Source of the DNA: Salinimicrobium sp963739625
GTDB lineage: Bacteria; Bacteroidota; Bacteroidia; Flavobacteriales; Flavobacteriaceae
NCBI GenBank assembly: GCA_963739625.1
Contig: CAVUAU010000015.1
Location: 1-64,000, forward strand
DNA: 64,000 nucleotides
Direction of reading: 5' to 3'
Part shown: one piece after another, positions 62,964 to 64,000 of the stretch
Layout: the number at the start of each line of letters is the position of its first letter
How positions within the stretch are numbered: the first letter of the stretch is position 1
Notes under the pieces: model-generated
Databases searched by the model: none
Told to the model about the DNA's origin: nothing
The model's input: the letters and a program-made list of their open reading frames with translations, nothing else
Made by a program: the position numbers and the translations under genes

Positions 62964-64000
62964 GGTTTCAAACTGCTTGAGCTTGCCTCTCTGGCTGCGC
63001 TTGAGGATCTTTTTGTGTTCAAATTCAACTTTTAGCCCTTCTTCCAGATAGGTGACCATTGCTGAAAGAATTTTCTTTCTTTTTTCCGGATTCAACGCTT
63101 TTTCTGAAACATAAATGATCCTGAAACTGCCTTTTTCAGTTTGTTGTACCACAAATTCCTTGATCTGTCCCTCGTCTTCTATGATGCTTTTGGTCACGTA
63201 GTAGAATGTGAGGCCGGGTACCACCTTTCCGCTTGGCAAGACCGCCACGTCATTGGTTCGGCCTAAAAGCTGCTCTAAAACGGGCTTTTTGGCACTGCTG
63301 TTTTTGGAAAGACTTCCCGTGTCGCCAATGTCATATCTTATAAAAGGATGGGCACGATTGTAGAGCGAGGTAATTACAATACGACCCTGTTCCCCCTTAG
63401 GCACAGGCCGGTCGTTCTCATCCAGGATCTCCACGAGCATGGTCTCACTGTTGAGGATCCATTCCCCTTTTTTATTTTGAAAAGCGAGTAGGCCTAATTC
63501 ACTGGCCCCATACTCATTCACCACCGCAACCCCAAACTGTTTTTCGAGCAACTCCTTATCCTCCCTAAAGAACATCTCGCTGGTAACGATACACAGCCGT
63601 AGCTGCGGACAAATCTCTTTAAGAATGATATTTTTCTTCTGAAGAAATTTTGCAAACAGTACAATGGAACTGGTGTAACCGTTGATGTAGTTGAATTTCT
63701 TCTTGTGAAAGTCCTGCAGGAATTCTTCCATTTTTTCTTCGCTGAGGTCGAAAATGGGAAACCTGTACCTAAATCCAAACCTGTCTTTTAGACGCTCCCT
63801 GAAGTATCCAAACTTGTCGAGCGGAATTCCGTAGAAACGGGCCTGCACAGACCTGTCGAGGTCAATCCCGTACCAGCGGTATCTGTCATTGAACTCGGCC
63901 CATGAAAGGGCGTGACAAAATCTGTCTTTGGCAAAAATAAAGGGATGGCCACTGGACCCGGAAGTTTTTCCTACGTAGACATTCTTTGAATTGAAACCTT
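62955..64000 (-). CDS. CapK/PaaK-like adenylate-forming enzyme (5' end outside window)
   Basis: The frame runs off the right edge; about 348 residues visible. The AMP-binding P-loop 'NVYVGKTSGSSGHPFIFAKD' lies at about residues 6-25 of the visible part, then 'FNYINGYTSSIVLFAKFL', 'VVNEYGASELGLLAFQ', 'RIVITSLYNRAHPFIRYDIG' and 'LLGRTNDVAVLPSGKVVPGL'. The PaaK/coenzyme F390 synthetase-like group includes CapK proteins in capsule clusters, which activate or transfer acyl or amino acid groups. Context (UXS, GT2) supports a polysaccharide-decoration role. No frame break seen in the visible part. Confidence 0.9.
   Translation of the reverse strand, partial: GFNSKNVYVGKTSGSSGHPFIFAKDRFCHALSWAEFNDRYRWYGIDLDRSVQARFYGIPLDKFGYFRERLKDRFGFRYRFPIFDLSEEKMEEFLQDFHKKKFNYINGYTSSIVLFAKFLQKKNIILKEICPQLRLCIVTSEMFFREDKELLEKQFGVAVVNEYGASELGLLAFQNKKGEWILNSETMLVEILDENDRPVPKGEQGRIVITSLYNRAHPFIRYDIGDTGSLSKNSSAKKPVLEQLLGRTNDVAVLPSGKVVPGLTFYYVTKSIIEDEGQIKEFVVQQTEKGSFRIIYVSEKALNPEKRKKILSAMVTYLEEGLKVEFEHKKILKRSQRGKLKQFETLF

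Overview
This window is a chromosomal segment of a bacterium in the phylum Bacteroidota, almost certainly a marine-type Flavobacteriaceae. The grounds are the gene families (head-GIN/DUF2807, DUF4175, DUF4837, DUF6909-like and OMP_b-brl receptors, FucP-type sugar importer, fused NagZ/beta-lactamase), promoters of the Bacteroidota TAnnTTTG type, and a housekeeping gene order (gltX-DUF4175-ybeY-mnmG; holB/pgk; transglycosylase-DUF4837-tatA-M23-GH3-like-rfbBACD) familiar from that family. A genus close to Gramella/Salegentibacter/Salinimicrobium is plausible but is inference.

Layout. 1-2.7 kb: end of an ABC permease gene, an AT-rich RHH/PIN toxin-antitoxin pair with a palindromic operator, and dusB. 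3.3-14 kb (minus strand): a beta-barrel receptor and a peptidoglycan-salvage cassette (FucP-type transporter, murQ, GHL10 glycosidase, SH3-NlpC/P60 hydrolase, NagZ fused to a beta-lactamase-fold domain). 14-20 kb: lepA, a 0.5-kb tandem array of hairpin repeats, yebC, and a K+/Na+:H+ antiporter. 20-32 kb: metallo-beta-lactamase-fold hydrolase, three peptidases (S8, M1, S41), rnpA, rpiB, a 0.5-kb AT-rich gap with DnaA-box-like words, rnr, DUF2807 and LysE genes. 32-39.5 kb: tRNA-Cys with a duplicated 3' half, folB, glnS, a YtxH/holin-X-like trio, an SPFH protein, a beta-barrel protein and gltX. 39.6-49.9 kb: DUF4175, ybeY, mnmG flanked by two parS-like palindromes, a methyltransferase, OmpH/Skp-like lipoprotein, DoxX, holB and pgk. 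50-64 kb: cell-wall and surface-polysaccharide genes (lytic transglycosylase, M23 peptidase, acyl-adenylase, phosphorylase-like protein, rfbBACD, UDP-xylose synthase-like SDR, glycosyltransferase, CapK/PaaK-like enzyme).

Functional theme. Much of the window builds, trims or recycles the envelope: peptidoglycan cutting (transglycosylase, M23, NlpC/P60), salvage of MurNAc-containing fragments, dTDP-rhamnose and nucleotide-sugar supply, and outer-membrane assembly factors. The rest is translation and replication housekeeping.

Two technical points matter to any reader. First, seven long genes, including the essential gltX, are broken by single-base indels (about 15 insertions and 1 deletion by my reading). 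Each one resolves to a full-length protein when corrected, so they look like uncorrected sequencing errors rather than pseudogenes. Second, the non-coding gaps are rich in dispersed repeats: a TTTTTCCGC...GCGGAAAAA hairpin, an AAAAATGNCATTTTT palindrome, and GAATTCACGAATAATTC words. The most interesting non-coding signals are the paired parS-like sites at mnmG, the hairpin array, and the tRNA-Cys half duplication. I found no CRISPR array, prophage or insertion sequence.
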